From the NCBI GenBank assembly GCA_964401385.1, contig CAYNYF010000131.1, positions 1 to 6,063 of the forward strand: a DNA stretch of 6,063 bases, in the 5' to 3' direction. Below the pieces are notes generated by a model. That model did not search any database. It was not told where the DNA came from and was given only the letters and a program-made list of their open reading frames with translations. This stretch comes from CAYNYF01 sp964401385 (lineage in GTDB: Bacteria > Planctomycetota > Phycisphaerae > SM23-33). How positions within the stretch are numbered: the stretch's first letter is position 1; the number at the start of each line of letters is the position of its first letter. The position numbers and the translations under genes were made by a program. Positions 5,452 through 6,063 of the stretch are shown here, one piece after another.

Positions 5452-5546
5452 ATTCGTTGGAACGTGTGGGGGCCGCGGACGAACCCACTGTTCACACACC
5501 GTTGCGGTCCGCCCCTGACCGGGCGCCCGCACCCCCGGCGCGCACG
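5452..5546. other. non-coding spacer without a recognised element
   Basis: Between the inverted-repeat element and the rpmB terminator I find no credible gene. A 6-bp inverted repeat GCGGAC (5475-5480) / GTCCGC (5507-5512) is present with a 26-nt loop, which is too weak to interpret. Confidence 0.5.
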
Positions 5547-5574
5547 AAAGCGGCGGCCGCTGACGGACCGCCGC
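5547..5574 (-). terminator. probable rpmB terminator
   Basis: On the minus strand, 32 nt past the rpmB stop, GCGGCGG pairs with CCGCCGC (plus coordinates 5568-5574 and 5550-5556) around an 11-nt loop, followed by TTT (5547-5549). The stem is all G-C; the T tract is short, so efficiency is uncertain. Confidence 0.45.
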
Positions 5575-5605
5575 CGGAGATTCGGAAGCTTGCCCGGGCC
5601 GGGCG

Positions 5606-5875
5606 CTATTGGCCCTCCTCGGGCTCAGGCGGCGTGTAGTCCCGCTTGGGCGGCTTGACGACCTTTCCGGCGCGGATGGCCTTCGTCGAGGCCAGCACCC
5701 GCACCGACTTGCCGTCGATGACGGCCCGCACCTTCTGAAGATTGGGCCGGAACTTGCGCTTGGTCTTGGAGGTGGTCCTCCTACCGACGCCGCCGAGGTA
5801 CTTGGCCTTTCCGCGCCGGCTGTATTGCCGGCCGGCCTTCGTTTTCTTGCCCGTAAACACGCATACGCGAGGCAT
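5606..5875 (-). CDS. rpmB: large ribosomal subunit protein bL28
   Basis: bL28 is a small basic protein of the 50S subunit that contacts 23S rRNA. The product is 89 residues. It starts with MPRVCVFTGKKTKAG, has a basic middle with RRGKAKYLGG (20-29), then the family core TKRKFRPNLQKVR (38-50), VIDGKSVRVLASTKAIRAGKVVKPPK (52-77), and a short acidic PPEPEEGQ tail. Common bL28 proteins are 60-80 residues; the extra length lies between the TGKK segment and the TKRKF core and in the tail. Only one cysteine (Cys5) is present, so the zinc-ribbon type is not expected. The ATG at 5875 has a GGAG 7 nt upstream (complement of 5883-5886). It has its own promoter and a downstream hairpin, so it is probably monocistronic. 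Confidence 0.94.
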   Translation of the reverse strand: MPRVCVFTGKKTKAGRQYSRRGKAKYLGGVGRRTTSKTKRKFRPNLQKVRAVIDGKSVRVLASTKAIRAGKVVKPPKRDYTPPEPEEGQ

Positions 5876-5910
5876 AAGACAACTCCATCGTCTGGCGGAA
5901 AAGAGCAGCT

Positions 5911-5938
5911 ATTCTAGAGATTAGTCGGCGTTCGGCAA
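5911..5938 (-). promoter_or_regulatory. sigma70-type promoter of rpmB
   Basis: Minus-strand TAGAAT (complement of 5911-5916, 5 of 6) with TTGCCG (complement of 5933-5938, 4 of 6) at a 16-bp spacing. The predicted start near 5904 gives a leader of about 30 nt, like the infA and methyltransferase promoters here. Confidence 0.5.
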
Positions 5939-5988
5939 GCGCCTTTTTGGGCAAATCCGCCGCCGGCTCGGCCGGTTCGGAACGGTCG

Positions 5989-6006
5989 CCGGGCGGACCT
6001 GCCCGG
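5989..6006 (-). terminator. hairpin downstream of the tRNA, possible terminator or processing signal
   Basis: CCGGGC (5989-5994) and GCCCGG (6001-6006) form a perfect 6-bp stem with a 6-nt loop, 18 nt beyond the tRNA 3' end. A second small stem, CCGGC/GCCGG (5963-5967 and 5971-5975), follows. No T-run accompanies either, so the role is uncertain. Confidence 0.3.
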
Positions 6007-6024
6007 CACCAGCCCCCGAAAGAT

Positions 6025-6063
6025 TGCGGCCGAGAGGAGTCGAACCCCTGCCTGCCTGGCGGC
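6025..6063 (-). tRNA. tRNA 3' portion, probably a long-variable-arm type (Leu favoured), truncated by window edge
   Basis: Read on the minus strand, AGGGG, TTCGACT, CCTCT form a complete 5-bp T-stem (one G-U pair) and 7-nt T-loop with the invariant TTCGA. This is followed by a 7-nt acceptor strand CGGCCGC and discriminator A at 6025. The next bases are ATC, so CCA is not encoded and would be added post-transcriptionally. Upstream of the T-arm, GCC-GCCA-GGC can form a hairpin at the window edge, consistent with a long variable arm as in tRNA(Leu) or tRNA(Tyr); tRNA(Ser) usually has discriminator G. The anticodon is outside the window, so the amino acid is a guess. Confidence 0.85.

Noticed and set aside
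5166..5495. A 109-codon minus-strand open frame in the asnS-rpmB spacer
   Set aside because: It is translated from the inverted-repeat element; no SD, no motif, and composition consistent with spurious coding.
5927..5948. Plus-strand terminator: GGCG/CGCC stem followed by TTTTT
   Set aside because: Only a 4-bp stem, no plus-strand gene upstream to end, and it overlaps the rpmB promoter region.

Overview
GC-rich bacterial chromosomal DNA, dominated by translation genes. Taxonomy cannot be proved from 6 kb. The best guess, by inference only, is a Planctomycetota-type bacterium: the bL28 form, scattered ATTCGTG-word intergenic repeats, no CCA encoded after the tRNA, and very GC-rich coding with strong sigma70-like promoters.

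Layout, left to right. (1) Positions 1-1127, minus strand: gatC then gatA (GatA C-terminus runs off the left edge), overlapping by GTGA. These are two subunits of the amidotransferase that makes Gln-tRNA(Gln) and/or Asn-tRNA(Asn). (2) Positions 1128-1300: divergent promoter region firing gatCA leftward and infA rightward. (3) Positions 1301-2247, plus strand: infA (initiation factor IF-1), then a small Rossmann-fold SAM-dependent methyltransferase with a low-complexity tail and its own promoter. (4) Positions 2244-5114, minus strand: asnS (asparaginyl-tRNA synthetase), a GrpB/UPF0157 protein and a tandem-domain GNAT acetyltransferase, tightly spaced and probably one transcript. The last gene meets the methyltransferase convergently with overlapping stop codons. 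(5) Positions 5115-5605: a 490-bp non-coding stretch with the asnS promoter, a perfect 16-bp palindrome, a G9 run, a nested inverted-repeat element (5270-5451) and the likely rpmB terminator. (6) Positions 5606-5875, minus strand: rpmB (bL28), with promoter. (7) Positions 6025-6063, minus strand: the 3' part of a tRNA, probably with a long variable arm, cut by the window edge.

Functionally this is a protein-synthesis neighbourhood: aminoacylation (AsnRS), transamidation (GatCA), initiation (IF-1), ribosome structure (bL28) and a tRNA. AsnRS together with GatCA suggests that the amidotransferase mainly serves tRNA(Gln), unless both Asn routes coexist. I see no defence system, CRISPR array, transposase or biosynthetic cluster. 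The least explained pieces are the nested inverted-repeat element upstream of asnS, a spacer word shared by the gatC and asnS promoters, the three-residue loop insertion in IF-1, and the methyltransferase whose core looks 2'-O-methyltransferase-like but ends early.
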